Shown one piece after another: positions 52,407 to 63,610 of a stretch of 64,000 nucleotides of DNA (position 1 is the first letter of the stretch; each line of letters starts with the position of its first letter). This stretch comes from Streptomyces sp. GS7. Lineage in GTDB: Bacteria; Actinomycetota; Actinomycetes; Streptomycetales; Streptomycetaceae. The notes under the pieces were generated by a model. It was not told the DNA's origin, made no database searches, and saw only the letters and a program-made list of their open reading frames with translations. A program made the position numbers and the translations under genes. The stretch spans positions 981,001-1,045,000 of the forward strand of contig NZ_CP047146.1 in NCBI RefSeq assembly GCF_009834125.1. The letters are read 5' to 3'.

Positions 52407-53543
52407 ATGCTCGACGAGTCACTCCTCGACGCTCCCGAGGCGCTGGCCGGCGCCGACCGATTCGGCCTGCTGCGCGGCGTCGCCGAATCCGGCGCCCGGG
52501 TCCGCACCGCCGCCCGCAGCGCCATCGAATCCGGCATCGCCGACCTGACCCCCGACGGCCGGCCGCGCTCCGTCCTGGTCGCCGGCCCCGGCCCGGCCGC
52601 CGGCGGCGTCGCCGACCTGCTGCGCGCCCTCAGCGGCGGCAGCTGCCCGGTCAGCCTCATCCAGCCCACCGGCGTCGCCCCGCTGCCCGGCGCCCTGCGC
52701 TGGACCCTGCCCGGCTGGGCCGGCCCCCTGGACCTGCTGCTGCTCGCCGGCCCGGACGCCGCCGACCCCGGGCTCGCCGAACTCGTCGAGCAGGCGTACC
52801 GCCGCGGCTGCGCCGTCGTCGCCGTCACCCCGGCCGGCGGCCCGCTCGCCGAGGCCGTCATCCAGGCCCGTGGCCTCGCCGTCCCCCTGGCCACCACCTC
52901 CTACGACGCCGAGTTCGACGTCGAGGGCGCCCCGCCCGCCGCCCCCGGCACCCTCTGGTCCGTACTGATCCCGCTGCTCGCGCTCGCCGACCGCATCGGC
53001 CTGCTCAGCGCCCCGCCGGACGCCCTCGGCAAGCTCGCCGACCGCCTCGACCAGCTCGCCGAACGCTGCGGCCCGGCCATCCCCACGTACACCAACCCCG
53101 GCAAGACCCTGGCCGCCGACCTCGCCGACGCGCTCCCGCTGATCTGGACCGAGGGCCTGATCGCCCACGCCGTCGGCCGGCACTTCGCCACCGAACTCGC
53201 CGGTCTCGCCGGCCGCCCCGCGCTCGCCGCCGAACTCCCCGAGGCGCTCACCACCCACCGCACCCTGCTGGCCGGCGCGCTCGCCGCCGGCGCCGACCCG
53301 GACGACTTCTTCCGCGACCGCGTCGAACAGGCCCCCGCCCTGCACGCCCGGATCGTCCTGCTGCGCGACGGCGCCGCCGGCCCGCTGTCCGCCACCCGCG
53401 CCGCCCACCAGCTCGCCGAGGAGCGCGACACCGCCCTCAGCGAACTGGAACCGGGCACCGGCAGCGATCTGGAGAAGGCCGCCGAACTGCTCGCCATCGC
53501 GGATTTCGGCGCCGTTTACCTCGCGCTCGCCGGCACCGAGTGA
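52407..53543 (+). CDS. SIS-domain sugar-phosphate isomerase-like protein
   Basis: 378 aa. N-terminal helix (LDESLLDAPEALAGADRFGL), a SIS-type Rossmann-like part (RSVLVAGPGPAAGGVADLLR, DLLLLAGPDAADPGLAELVE, AVVAVTPAGGPLAEAVIQ) and a C-terminal portion typical of bifunctional phosphoglucose/phosphomannose isomerases (LPLIWTEGLIAHAVGRHFAT). It lies between Trm112 and manA, so it probably acts on mannose- or glucose-6-phosphate. The catalytic residues cannot be assigned from sequence alone. ATG 52407 follows GGAGG at longer spacing. Confidence 0.85.
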   Translation: MLDESLLDAPEALAGADRFGLLRGVAESGARVRTAARSAIESGIADLTPDGRPRSVLVAGPGPAAGGVADLLRALSGGSCPVSLIQPTGVAPLPGALRWTLPGWAGPLDLLLLAGPDAADPGLAELVEQAYRRGCAVVAVTPAGGPLAEAVIQARGLAVPLATTSYDAEFDVEGAPPAAPGTLWSVLIPLLALADRIGLLSAPPDALGKLADRLDQLAERCGPAIPTYTNPGKTLAADLADALPLIWTEGLIAHAVGRHFATELAGLAGRPALAAELPEALTTHRTLLAGALAAGADPDDFFRDRVEQAPALHARIVLLRDGAAGPLSATRAAHQLAEERDTALSELEPGTGSDLEKAAELLAIADFGAVYLALAGTE

Positions 53544-53619
53544 CCATGGCCCCCGGGCCGCCCGCCGCACCGGGCAGCCCCGCCGGCCCCCGTCCGCAAC
53601 CGCAGAAAGCACCCCTCCC

Positions 53620-54825
53620 ATGGACCGCCTCGTCAACACCGTGCGCCCCTACGCCTGGGGCTCCACCACCGCCATCCCGGAGCTCCTCGGCATAGCGCCG
53701 ACCGGCCAACCGCAGGCCGAGATGTGGCTGGGCGCCCACCCCGGCGCCCCCTCCCGCGTCGACCGCGGCGCCGGCCCGGTCTCCCTGGCCGAGGTGATCG
53801 CCGCCGCCCCCGAGGCGGAACTGGGCGAGCCCGCCGCCCACACCTTCGGCCCCCGGCTGCCGTTCCTCTTCAAGGTGCTCGCCGCCGGCACACCGCTCTC
53901 CCTCCAGGTCCACCCCGACCTCACCCAGGCCAAGGAGGGCTTCACCGACGAGGAGCGGCGCGGCGTCCCGCTCGACGCCCCGCACCGCAACTACAAGGAC
54001 GCCAACCACAAGCCCGAGCTGATCTGCGCGCTCACCCCCTTCGACGGCCTCTGCGGCTTCCGGCACCCGGCCGAGACCGCGGACCTCCTGGAGGGCCTCG
54101 GCGTCGACGACCTCAAGCCGTACGTCGACATCCTCCGCGCCGGCCCCGAGGAGTCCGCGCTGCGCGAGGTGCTGACCGCCGTCCTCAGCGCCGACCGCAC
54201 CGCGATGGCCGAGTCCGTCGAACGCGCCGCCACCGCCGCCGCCCGGGCCGCCGCCGAGGACGGACCGCACGCCACCGCCTACGCGGCCTACGCCGCGCTC
54301 GCCCACCACTTCCCCGGCGACCCCGGCGTGCTCGCCGCCATGCTGCTCAACCACGTCCGACTCCAGCCCGGCGAGGCCCTGTTCCTCGGCGCCGGCATCC
54401 CGCACGCCTACCTCAGCGGCCTCGGCGTCGAGCTGATGGCCAACTCCGACAACGTGCTGCGCTGCGGCCTCACCCCCAAGCACGTCGACGTCCCCGAACT
54501 CCTGCGCGTGGTCCGCTTCGAGCCCCGCGACCCCGGCGTGCTGCGCCCCGAGGAGATCGACGGCGAGGAGGTCTACGACACCCCCATCGACGAATTCCGG
54601 CTCTCCCGCTACCTCCTGGCGCCCGGCGCCGCCCCCCGCCCGCTCGCCTCCCGCACCCCCCAGATCCTGCTCTGCACGGCCGGCACGGTCCGCCTGCGGG
54701 ACCCGGGCACCGCGGCCGGGGAGGAACTGGCCCTGGCCCCCGGCGAGTCGGCCTTCGTCCCCGCCGGCGAGCGGCTCACGCTCTCCGGCGACGGCACCCT
54801 CTTCCGCGCCACCGTCGTCGCCTGA
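53620..54825 (+). CDS. manA: Mannose-6-phosphate isomerase, type I
   Basis: 401 aa. N-terminal RPYAWGSTTAIPELLG with the zinc site in PLSLQVHPDLTQAKEGF (QxH), E in HKPELICAL, and His in LFLGAGIPHAYLSGLGVELM. It is cupin-like and interconverts fructose-6-phosphate and mannose-6-phosphate, the entry to ManB and ManC. It is 76 bases after the SIS gene, in the same direction. Confidence 0.95.
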   Translation: MDRLVNTVRPYAWGSTTAIPELLGIAPTGQPQAEMWLGAHPGAPSRVDRGAGPVSLAEVIAAAPEAELGEPAAHTFGPRLPFLFKVLAAGTPLSLQVHPDLTQAKEGFTDEERRGVPLDAPHRNYKDANHKPELICALTPFDGLCGFRHPAETADLLEGLGVDDLKPYVDILRAGPEESALREVLTAVLSADRTAMAESVERAATAAARAAAEDGPHATAYAAYAALAHHFPGDPGVLAAMLLNHVRLQPGEALFLGAGIPHAYLSGLGVELMANSDNVLRCGLTPKHVDVPELLRVVRFEPRDPGVLRPEEIDGEEVYDTPIDEFRLSRYLLAPGAAPRPLASRTPQILLCTAGTVRLRDPGTAAGEELALAPGESAFVPAGERLTLSGDGTLFRATVVA

Positions 54826-54941
54826 CGCCCGTCCACGAGACGGCCTCAAGGCGCCTTCCACGGACCGGGCTGCGACAATGACCGCCGCACGGCATTAAAG
54901 GGGCGGTAAAGCCCGGTCTACGGAAGGGACATGGCGCACCC

Positions 54942-55883
54942 ATGAGCGCATCCGGCGGTACCAAGGCGATCGTTGCGGCGCTGGGCGCCAACCTGGCGAT
55001 CGCCGCGGCCAAGTTCGTGGCGTTCGCCTTCAGCGGCTCGTCCTCGATGCTGGCCGAAGGCGTGCACTCGCTCGCCGACTCCGGCAACCAGGGCCTGCTC
55101 CTGCTCGGCGGCAAGAAGGCCCAGCGCGCCGCCACCGCCGAACACCCCTTCGGCTACGGCCGCGAGCGCTACATCTACGGCTTCCTGGTCTCCATCGTCC
55201 TGTTCACCATCGGCGGCGTCTTCGCCCTCTACGAGGGCTGGGAGAAGATCCAGCACCCGCATCCCCTGGACAACTGGTACTGGCCGGTCGGCGTCCTGGT
55301 CTTCGCCGTCATCGCCGAGGGCTTCTCCTTCCGCACCGCGATCAAGGAATCCAACGCACTGCGCGGACAGCAGAGCTGGACCCAGTTCATCCGCAGCGCC
55401 AAGGCCCCCGAACTCCCCGTCGTCCTGCTGGAGGACTTCGGCGCGCTGATCGGCCTGGTCCTCGCCCTGTGCGGCGTCGGCCTCACCCTCGCCACCGGCG
55501 ACGCCGTCTGGGACGGCATCGGCACCATGGCCATCGGCACGCTGCTCGTCGCGATCGCCCTGGTCCTCGCCGCCGAGACCAAGTCCCTGCTGCTCGGCGA
55601 GGCCGCCGGCCCCGACCAGGTCGCCCGGATCCGCACCGCGCTCGTCGACGGCGACGCCGTCACCCGCGTCATCCACATGCGCACCCTCCACCTCGGCCCC
55701 GAAGAACTCCTCGTCGCCGCCAAGATCGCCGTACGCCACGACGACACCGCCACCGAGATCGCCGACGCCATCAACGCGGCCGAGGCCCGCGTCCGCGCCG
55801 CCGTACCGATCGCCCGCGTCATCTACCTTGAGCCCGACATCTACGACGAGGCCGCCGCCGCGCCGGCCCCCGACGGCAGCTGA
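54942..55883 (+). CDS. Cation diffusion facilitator (CDF) family transporter
   Basis: 313 aa. Six hydrophobic helices, with the metal-site motif MLAEGVHSLADSGNQGLLLL of CDF transporters in helix 2 (H and D) and a matching partner DFGALIGLVLALCGVGLTLA in helix 5. A C-terminal cytoplasmic alpha-beta domain follows (EELLVAAKIAVRHDDTATEI). CDF proteins export divalent metals such as Zn2+, Co2+ or Fe2+ by proton antiport. It stands alone, 116 bp after manA; substrate unknown. Confidence 0.9.
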   Translation: MSASGGTKAIVAALGANLAIAAAKFVAFAFSGSSSMLAEGVHSLADSGNQGLLLLGGKKAQRAATAEHPFGYGRERYIYGFLVSIVLFTIGGVFALYEGWEKIQHPHPLDNWYWPVGVLVFAVIAEGFSFRTAIKESNALRGQQSWTQFIRSAKAPELPVVLLEDFGALIGLVLALCGVGLTLATGDAVWDGIGTMAIGTLLVAIALVLAAETKSLLLGEAAGPDQVARIRTALVDGDAVTRVIHMRTLHLGPEELLVAAKIAVRHDDTATEIADAINAAEARVRAAVPIARVIYLEPDIYDEAAAAPAPDGS

Positions 55884-55920
55884 CCGGCGTACCGCCCCAC
55901 GGCAGCCGACCCCGTACGCC

Positions 55921-55959
55921 GAAGGCCCCCGCACCCACCGAAGGGGCGCGGGGGCCTTC
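55921..55959. terminator. Bidirectional terminator between transporter and PTS gene
   Basis: A perfect 12-bp stem (55921-55932 with 55948-55959) between the convergent CDF and PTS genes. Confidence 0.85.
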
Positions 55960-55974
55960 GCGTACCACCGCCGG

Positions 55975-58140
55975 CTACCGGATCTCCGCCAGCACCCGCA
56001 GCACCTCCGGCCCGTCCGCCGCACCCTGCAACCGCGCCCGGAAGTCCGCGTCCGTCAACTTCCGCGACAGCAGCGCCAGGATGCGCAGATGCTCGTCCCC
56101 GGCCGCCGCCCGCGGCACCGCGATCAGGAACACCAGCCGCGCGAGCGTGCCGTCCGGGGAACCCCAGTCGATGCCGTCCGCGGACCGCGCGAAGGCCACC
56201 ACCGGCGCGGTCACCGCATCCGTCTTCGCATGCGGAACGGCGATCTCCTCACCGAGCCCGGTGGTGCCCTGCGCCTCCCGCGCCAGCGCCACCCGCACCA
56301 GCTCGGCCACATCGGTCACCGAGCCGCCGCACGCGGCGAGTTCCGCCATCTCCCGGATCGCCGCCTCCTTCTCCCCGGCCGCGAGCCGGGTACGCACGGT
56401 CCGCCCGGTCAGATACCCGGAGAGCACCTCGGGGGCCCCCTCCGCGTCCCCGCCGTCCCCGGCACCCTCGCCGTCCGCGCCGCGCTCCTCGCCCCCGCCG
56501 CGCTCCTCGTCCCCGGCGGGGGAGGGGAGCACCGCCGTACGGGCCGCGGGCCCGCCGACCGCCCCGGCCCCGGTACCGGCCCCCGGAACACCACCGGCCC
56601 CCACCGCGGCACCCACCGGCTCCGCCACCGGCACCGCCGCCCCCGCGGGAACCGGCGCGACCACGCGGCCCTTCCGGCGCTCCGAGAAGTCCACCAGCGC
56701 CACCGTCGCCAGCGCCGTCACCACCGACCCGGCCACCACCGCGACCGCGAACGACGGCACCCCGCCCACCGCCCCCAGCACGGCCACGATCGGCCCGCCG
56801 TGCGGCACCGCGTCCGTCGCCCCGGCCAGCCCCGCGACGGCACCGGCCACCGCACCGCCGAGCATGTTCGCCGGAATCACCTGCGCGGGCCGCGCCGCGG
56901 CGAACGGAATCGCCCCCTCCGAGATCCCGAACAGCCCCATGAACAGCGCCGCCATACCGGTCTCCCGCTCCTGCTCGGAGTACAGCCGCCGCCGTATCAG
57001 CGTCGCCAGCCCCTGCCCCAGCGGCATGACCGGAATCGCCGCCGCGCACATCCCCATCACGCTCTGGTTGCCGGTCGCGATCAGCCCCGCCCCGAAGAGG
57101 AACGCCGTCTTGTTGACCGGCCCGCCCATGTCGAACGCGATCATCAGCCCGAGCACCGCCCCCAGCAGAACCGCACTGGACCCGGTCATCCCGCCGAGCC
57201 AGCCCGTGAGTTGGGTGAACACCCACGAGACGGGCCGGCCGATGACGTAGATGAAGAACAGCCCGAGCACCGTCGTCGCCACGATCGGGATCACGATGAT
57301 CGGCATGATCGGCTGGACGAACTTCGGGACCCTGACCTTCTTGATCCACAGCACCAGATAACCGGCCAGGAACCCGGTCACGATCGCCCCGATGAACCCC
57401 GCGCCCGCCTTGGAGTCGTACAGCGCCCCGGTGTTGGCGATCCAGCCGCCGATCATGCCCGGCACCAGCGCCGGCCGGTCGCCGACCGCGTACGCGATAT
57501 AGCCGGACAGGATCGGCACCATCAGCGTGAACCCGATGACGCCGATGTCGTTCACGTGCTTCCAGAACGAACCGTCCGGGATGACCAGCCCGCCGTCCGG
57601 CCGCGGATGCCCGCCCAGCGCCAGCGAGACGGCGATCAGCAGCCCGCCGACCACCACGAACGGGATCATGTAACTGACCCCGTTCATCAGGGCCTTGTAC
57701 GTCACGCTGCGCTCCCGGCCGCCGCCGGCCGCCCCACCCCCGGCCGCGGAACCGGAACGGGAGGTCCCCGCCCCGCCCTCGTGGACCGGCGCGCTGCGCA
57801 CCCGCTCGATCAGCTTCTCGGGGTGGCGGATCCCCTCGGCGACCCCCACCGCCAGCACCCGCTTGCCGGCGAACCGTGCCAGATCGACGTCCTTGTCCGC
57901 CGCGACGATGATCCCGTCAGCCTCCCTGACATCGTTGTCAGACAGAACGTTCTCGGCCCCGATCGAGCCCTGGGTCTCCACCTTGATCTCATGCCCCAGC
58001 GACTCCGCGGCCTGCGCCAGCCTCTCCGCGGCCATGTACGTATGGGCGATACCGGTCGGGCAGGCCGTCACTGCGAGCAGCTTCAGCCCCTGCCCGTCCC
58101 TCCCCGCGCCCTCGCGGGGACCAGCTGGACTGGTGGTCAC
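55975..58140 (-). CDS. fruA: PTS fructose-type permease, IIB-IIC-IIA fusion
   Basis: 721 aa. Order of domains: IIB (LLAVTACPTGIAHTYMAAER, phosphocysteine C27), IIC with about 9-10 membrane helices (YMIPFVVVGGLLIAVSLALG, GMIGGWIANTGALYDSKAGA, ALFMGLFGISEGAIPFAAAR), an Ala/Gly/Glu-rich linker, and C-terminal IIA with the phosphohistidine H637 (GEEIAVPHAKTDAVTAPVV). It takes up and phosphorylates a hexose such as fructose. GTG 58140 has GAGGAG. No fructose-1-phosphate kinase gene is nearby, so it is an orphan permease and the substrate may differ. Confidence 0.92.
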   Translation of the reverse strand: MTTSPAGPREGAGRDGQGLKLLAVTACPTGIAHTYMAAERLAQAAESLGHEIKVETQGSIGAENVLSDNDVREADGIIVAADKDVDLARFAGKRVLAVGVAEGIRHPEKLIERVRSAPVHEGGAGTSRSGSAAGGGAAGGGRERSVTYKALMNGVSYMIPFVVVGGLLIAVSLALGGHPRPDGGLVIPDGSFWKHVNDIGVIGFTLMVPILSGYIAYAVGDRPALVPGMIGGWIANTGALYDSKAGAGFIGAIVTGFLAGYLVLWIKKVRVPKFVQPIMPIIVIPIVATTVLGLFFIYVIGRPVSWVFTQLTGWLGGMTGSSAVLLGAVLGLMIAFDMGGPVNKTAFLFGAGLIATGNQSVMGMCAAAIPVMPLGQGLATLIRRRLYSEQERETGMAALFMGLFGISEGAIPFAAARPAQVIPANMLGGAVAGAVAGLAGATDAVPHGGPIVAVLGAVGGVPSFAVAVVAGSVVTALATVALVDFSERRKGRVVAPVPAGAAVPVAEPVGAAVGAGGVPGAGTGAGAVGGPAARTAVLPSPAGDEERGGGEERGADGEGAGDGGDAEGAPEVLSGYLTGRTVRTRLAAGEKEAAIREMAELAACGGSVTDVAELVRVALAREAQGTTGLGEEIAVPHAKTDAVTAPVVAFARSADGIDWGSPDGTLARLVFLIAVPRAAAGDEHLRILALLSRKLTDADFRARLQGAADGPEVLRVLAEIR

Positions 58141-58353
58141 GTGGTTCTCCTCATCGCGAACGTGCGCGCGGCCCGTGCACCCGTCCGCGCGCTCCCCGCA
58201 TCCTCCAACACCCGGCGGCCCCCGCAAAGCGCTCCGACCACCCCGCACCGCACCCCGCGACCCCCGCCTCCCACCCGGCCCGCCGACGCCCCGCGACCGC
58301 CCGGAGCAAACAGAACAAGCCGAACCGGGCTGGGGCCGCCGACCCGATCGGTG

Positions 58354-58581
58354 TAGATTCGTGACCAGTGTCAGACGTCGCTGCTGATGGCGGTCGGGCG
58401 GTCCGCACCCCGGACCGACCGAGGGAGAGAGGGCCTCCGACGGACTGCGCTGCGGCCAGGGGAGGGGTGTGTCCGCCTCCACGCGAACGCACGCTCCTCC
58501 GCATACGTCCGGAGAACCCCGGCCCGCGCCGCAGACTGCCCGAATTGCCCGAACAACCTCGACCTCCGAGGAGCAGCCCGT
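58354..58581 (+). promoter_or_regulatory. ahcY promoter and long leader
   Basis: TAGATT (58354-58359) is a plausible -10, giving a leader of about 215 nt before the ahcY ATG. The leader is GC-rich and could fold but no riboswitch consensus is convincing. The rest of 58141-58353 is the divergent fruA leader with no gene. Confidence 0.4.
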
Positions 58582-60039
<1,458 letters not shown>

Positions 60040-60207
60040 GCCGCCGCCGCACCGCCGGCCCACCCGGGCCGGCACCCGGCACCACCGGCACCCGCCGGCC
60101 CCAGGCCCTCGCCCTCCCGGCGGGGGCCTGACCCGTAAAACGCCCCGAAACCCCCACGCCACCCCCGGTCCACCATCCACCCCACCCCTCCGAAAGACCC
60201 CACCCCC

Positions 60208-60822
60208 ATGCCCCGCGGCCACTACTCCCTGCACGACCCGCACGACCACACCCCCCTCGGCGAAGAACACTTCCACTGCGCCACCGGCCCCTCCGGCTGG
60301 CGCTACGTCTCCCAGACCGTCAACCCCGCCGGCGACCACACCGGCTCCGTTGACCTCACCCTCGACGCACTCGGCCGCCCCCTCCGCCTCGAACTCCATG
60401 CCGCCGCCTGGCAGGTCCGCGCCGCCGCCCTGGACGGCGTCACCTGGGTACGCACCGACCCCACCGGCGAACACGCCACCGAAGGCAACGCCCCCGCCCA
60501 CGCCTTCACCGGCGCGTCCCCCGCCTTCCTCATCGCCACCGCCCGCCTGCTGCGCCCCGCCCTCGGCGCCGGCGCCACCCGCGCCCGCCTCGTCGCCTTC
60601 ACACCCCCCGTGCTCGCCCCCCGCACCCTCGACCAGTCGTGGGCCCTGCTCAAGAGCACACCACACGCCACTGACAACGCCCCCCTCATCGCCGACGAGT
60701 ACCAGGTCACCGACCTCGAAACCGGCGAACAGCACCCCGTCCACATCACCGGCGACGTCGTCCTCTCCGCCCCCGGCATCGAACTCGAATCCCTCGACTC
60801 ACCCCCGTCGGCCTTCACCTGA
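60208..60822 (+). CDS. Protein of unknown function
   Basis: 204 aa. His/Asp-rich start MPRGHYSLHDPHDHTPLGEE, then beta-rich segments (WRYVSQTVNPAGDHTGSVDL, PLRLELHAAAWQVRAAALDG) and a helix (AFLIATARLLRPALGAGATR). No signal peptide, no membrane helix and no recognised family. Coding character (strong GC3, good length) supports it as a real gene. It follows ahcY in the same direction and faces the RDD gene convergently. Confidence 0.7.
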   Translation: MPRGHYSLHDPHDHTPLGEEHFHCATGPSGWRYVSQTVNPAGDHTGSVDLTLDALGRPLRLELHAAAWQVRAAALDGVTWVRTDPTGEHATEGNAPAHAFTGASPAFLIATARLLRPALGAGATRARLVAFTPPVLAPRTLDQSWALLKSTPHATDNAPLIADEYQVTDLETGEQHPVHITGDVVLSAPGIELESLDSPPSAFT

Positions 60823-60882
60823 TCCCACCCCCGGCACCCGCCCCGCCCGACCGCCACCCCCACCGCCGGAACGAGCCACCGC

Positions 60883-61917
60883 TCATACCGGCGGCGCGAA
60901 CCCCGTACGAGGCGCCTGCCCGCCCCCCGGCCCGCCATCGGCCTCCGTACGCCCCACCTCACCCGCAGCCGCCCGCGACACCGCACCCGCCGGCCCGCCC
61001 ACGCCGTCGCCCGCCGCCGCACCCCCGGGCGCCACCCACCCCGCACCGTCCGCGGACACACCGCGCCCACCCCCCGGCGACAACGCCACCTCTGCCCCCG
61101 GCCCCGCAACCTCGAAGTGCGCCACCGCGGAAACCACCGCACCCGGGGCCACCGCCCCCACCGGCGCCCCGAACGCCCGCCGCGACTCCCGCCCCTGCCG
61201 CTCGGCCACCACCGCGGCCAGATACACCGCCACATCCACCCCTGCCGGCACCGCCACCCCCGTGAACCCCCGCAGGTCCTCCACCAGCCGCCCGGCCATC
61301 GCCGCGCCCGCCTGCGGATCCAGCTCCCCCAGCCGCGTCAGGTACTGCCGCACCGCCAGCCACCACCCGTCCGGCACCCGCGACAGATCCAACGACCCGA
61401 GCTCCCCCGCCAGCCACGAAGGCGCCGCCGGCAGCACCACCCCGCCGGCCTCCGCCTCCGGCACCCGCTCCCGTATGACCAGCGTCCCCGCGAACACATC
61501 GCCCAGCCGGCGCCCCCGCGCCGACACCAGCGACGCGACAGAGGCCACGACCCCCATCGTCATCACGATCTCGACGGCCCCCATCGCCCCCCGCACCAGC
61601 GCATGCCGGAACCGGATCGGCCCGCCGTCCTCCCGCACCACCCGCAGCCCGCAGATCAGCTTCCCCAGCGACCGGCCGTGGCTCAACGTCTCGACCACGA
61701 TCGGGATCCCCACCTGCACCAGCAGGAAGGTCGCCACCGTCACCGCCGCCACCACCGCACCGTCCATCGAGGACGTCGCACTCACCATCAGCATCGTCAC
61801 CGCGATGTACGTCCCCCAGGCCACGGCCAGATCGACCACCACCGCCAGCCCCCGACTCGCCAGCCTGGCCGGCCGCAGCCCCAGCACCACCGCTTCACCC
61901 GTAACGAGCTGACTCAC
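60883..61917 (-). CDS. RDD family membrane protein
   Basis: 344 aa. RDD domain with three to four helices: RLASRGLAVVVDLAVAWGTY (Arg and Asp pair), VAAVTVATFLLVQVGIPIVV, GRSLGKLICGLRVVREDGGP, and MGVVASVASLVSARGRRLGD with the RRLGD end. The C-terminal half is Ala/Gly/Pro-rich and cytoplasmic (WWLAVRQYLTRLGELDPQAG). GTG 61917 follows GGGAG. It is divergent from the SpoIIM-like gene; such RDD-SpoIIM pairs recur in Streptomyces. Confidence 0.85.
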   Translation of the reverse strand: MSQLVTGEAVVLGLRPARLASRGLAVVVDLAVAWGTYIAVTMLMVSATSSMDGAVVAAVTVATFLLVQVGIPIVVETLSHGRSLGKLICGLRVVREDGGPIRFRHALVRGAMGAVEIVMTMGVVASVASLVSARGRRLGDVFAGTLVIRERVPEAEAGGVVLPAAPSWLAGELGSLDLSRVPDGWWLAVRQYLTRLGELDPQAGAAMAGRLVEDLRGFTGVAVPAGVDVAVYLAAVVAERQGRESRRAFGAPVGAVAPGAVVSAVAHFEVAGPGAEVALSPGGGRGVSADGAGWVAPGGAAAGDGVGGPAGAVSRAAAGEVGRTEADGGPGGGQAPRTGFAPPV

Positions 61918-62069
61918 ACGCCCACTCCCTCTCGTCCCCTCTTCCCCGCGTTCCCCTGCCGCGCCGCCACGCCCCCGACGCCGCGTACCCCATGAGGGCC
62001 CCGGCCCGACGCCCCGCCAGTCTGCCAAGCTGGCCCGGCAACGACCCACAGCGCTGCGAGGAGCGACGA

Positions 62070-63077
62070 ATGGACCTGGACGTCTTCGTTACGGCCCACG
62101 GCGCCGAATGGGACCGCCTGGAAACCCTGCTGAGCCGCAAACGCCGCCTCACCGGCACCGAGGCCGACGAACTCGTCGCCCTCTACCAGCGCACCACCAC
62201 CCACCTCTCCCTCCTCCTCTCCAGCGCCCCCGACCCCGCGCTGACCGGCCGCCTGACCTCCCTCGTGGCCCGCGCCCGCAGCAAGGTCACCGGCGCCCGC
62301 ACGTCCTCCTGGCGCGACGCCGCCCGCTTCTTCACCACGTCCTTCCCCGCCGCCGTCTACCGCCTGCGCCACTGGTGGATCCCCACCGCGATCCTCTCCG
62401 TCACCGTCGCCGCGCTCCTCGGCTGGTGGATAGCCGCCCACCCGGAAGTCCAGGCCGCCCTGGGCGCCCCCCAGGACCTGCGCGACATGACCCGCCCCGG
62501 CGGCGAGTACGAGACGTACTACTCCAGCCACCCCGCCGCGGCCTTCGCCGCCCAGGTATGGACGAACAACGCCCAGGCCGTCGCCCTCTGCCTGGTCCTC
62601 GGCGCCTTCCTCGGCCTCCCCGTCCTCTGGGTGCTCTTCCAGAACATGCTCAACCTCGGTGCGGGCCTGGGCCTGATGTCCTCCGCGGGCCGCCTCGACA
62701 CCTTCCTGGGACTGATCCTCCCGCACGGCCTCCTCGAACTGACCGCCGTCTTCGTCGCCGCCGGCATCGGCCTCCGCCTGGGCTGGACCGTCATCGACCC
62801 GGGCCCGCGCACCCGCCGCACGGCCCTGGCAGAAGAGGGCCGCACCGCCCTGGGCGTCGCCATCGGCCTGGCTGCTGTCCTCTTCATCTCCGGCGCCATC
62901 GAAGGCTTCGTCACCCCCTCCGGCCTCCCCACCTGGGCCCGCATCGGCATCGGCGTCCTCGCCGAGCTGGCATTCCTCACCTACGTCTACGTCCTGGGCG
63001 GCCGCGCCGTACGGGCCGGCGAGACCGGCGACATCACCCAGGACGACCGAGCTGCCCTCCTCCCCACCGCCGCCTGA
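62070..63077 (+). CDS. Stage II sporulation protein M-like membrane protein
   Basis: 335 aa. A helical cytoplasmic N-terminus (AEWDRLETLLSRKRRLTGTE), then six or so membrane helices; the LILPHGLLELTAVFVAAGIG segment, with HGxxE, is the signature of SpoIIM-family (DUF95) proteins, and NNAQAVALCLVLGAFLGLPV matches another. In Bacillus SpoIIM works in peptidoglycan remodelling during engulfment; in streptomycetes the role is unknown. ATG 62070 follows GAGGAG. It is the last protein gene before the rrn operon. Confidence 0.9.
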   Translation: MDLDVFVTAHGAEWDRLETLLSRKRRLTGTEADELVALYQRTTTHLSLLLSSAPDPALTGRLTSLVARARSKVTGARTSSWRDAARFFTTSFPAAVYRLRHWWIPTAILSVTVAALLGWWIAAHPEVQAALGAPQDLRDMTRPGGEYETYYSSHPAAAFAAQVWTNNAQAVALCLVLGAFLGLPVLWVLFQNMLNLGAGLGLMSSAGRLDTFLGLILPHGLLELTAVFVAAGIGLRLGWTVIDPGPRTRRTALAEEGRTALGVAIGLAAVLFISGAIEGFVTPSGLPTWARIGIGVLAELAFLTYVYVLGGRAVRAGETGDITQDDRAALLPTAA

Positions 63078-63129
63078 TGTGTGCGGACCCCACCTGACCT
63101 GCTAATCTCCTCTCCGCCCCAGAAACCCG

Positions 63130-63158
63130 TTGACACGGGTGACAGGGGGAGGTAGATT
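63130..63158 (+). promoter_or_regulatory. rrn promoter P1
   Basis: TTGACA (63130-63135), 17-bp spacer, TAGATT (63153-63158): close to the sigma-70/HrdB consensus. It is the first of several rrn promoters. Confidence 0.85.
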
Positions 63159-63294
63159 CGAACGGTTGCAACGAACTGGACAGGTTCAACCGCGACGGTT
63201 AGTCTCTTCTCCGCTCCAGCCGCACATTCACATCGGCGGAGCGCAACCGACCACTTACCGGAAGTTCCCGGTCGATTAATTCGGCCGAACGTTT

Positions 63295-63543
63295 TCTGAT
63301 AAAGTCGGAAAAGCCGAAGGGCAAGCCCCCCGATGGGTAATCGGAACAGAATTCAAGCCGGAAACGGCAGGAACGAAGATCTGCTAAAGTCGGAAAGGCC
63401 GAAAAGCGAAAGCGAAGCGGCCGACCCCGCTCCAACAGGGGGCCGGAGCCGGAAACGGATCTGGTAAGGTTGGAACCGCGAGAAGGTCGAAAGGCCGGAT
63501 CGCACCGGCGAAAATCGGAGCCGCGAGGGTCTGATAGAGTCGG
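63295..63543 (+). promoter_or_regulatory. Four tandem rrn promoter-like elements
   Basis: TCTGATAAAGTCGG (63295), TCTGCTAAAGTCGG (63380), TCTGGTAAGGTTGG (63460) and TCTGATAGAGTCGG (63530), spaced 85, 80 and 70 bp. Each carries a TAxAGT-like -10 and is followed by a GAAA/GCCGAA-type leader, the layout of multi-promoter Streptomyces rRNA operons. Confidence 0.8.
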
Positions 63544-63610
63544 AAACGCAAGACCGAAGGGAAGCGCCCGGAGAGCCTGGTGAAACAGGCGCAAAGGAAG
63601 CGTCCGTTCC

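Noticed and set aside
58360..58581. Possible SAH riboswitch in the ahcY leader
   Set aside because: GCGCTGC and CCAGG pieces are present but order, spacing and pairing do not match the consensus convincingly; a covariance-model scan would be decisive.
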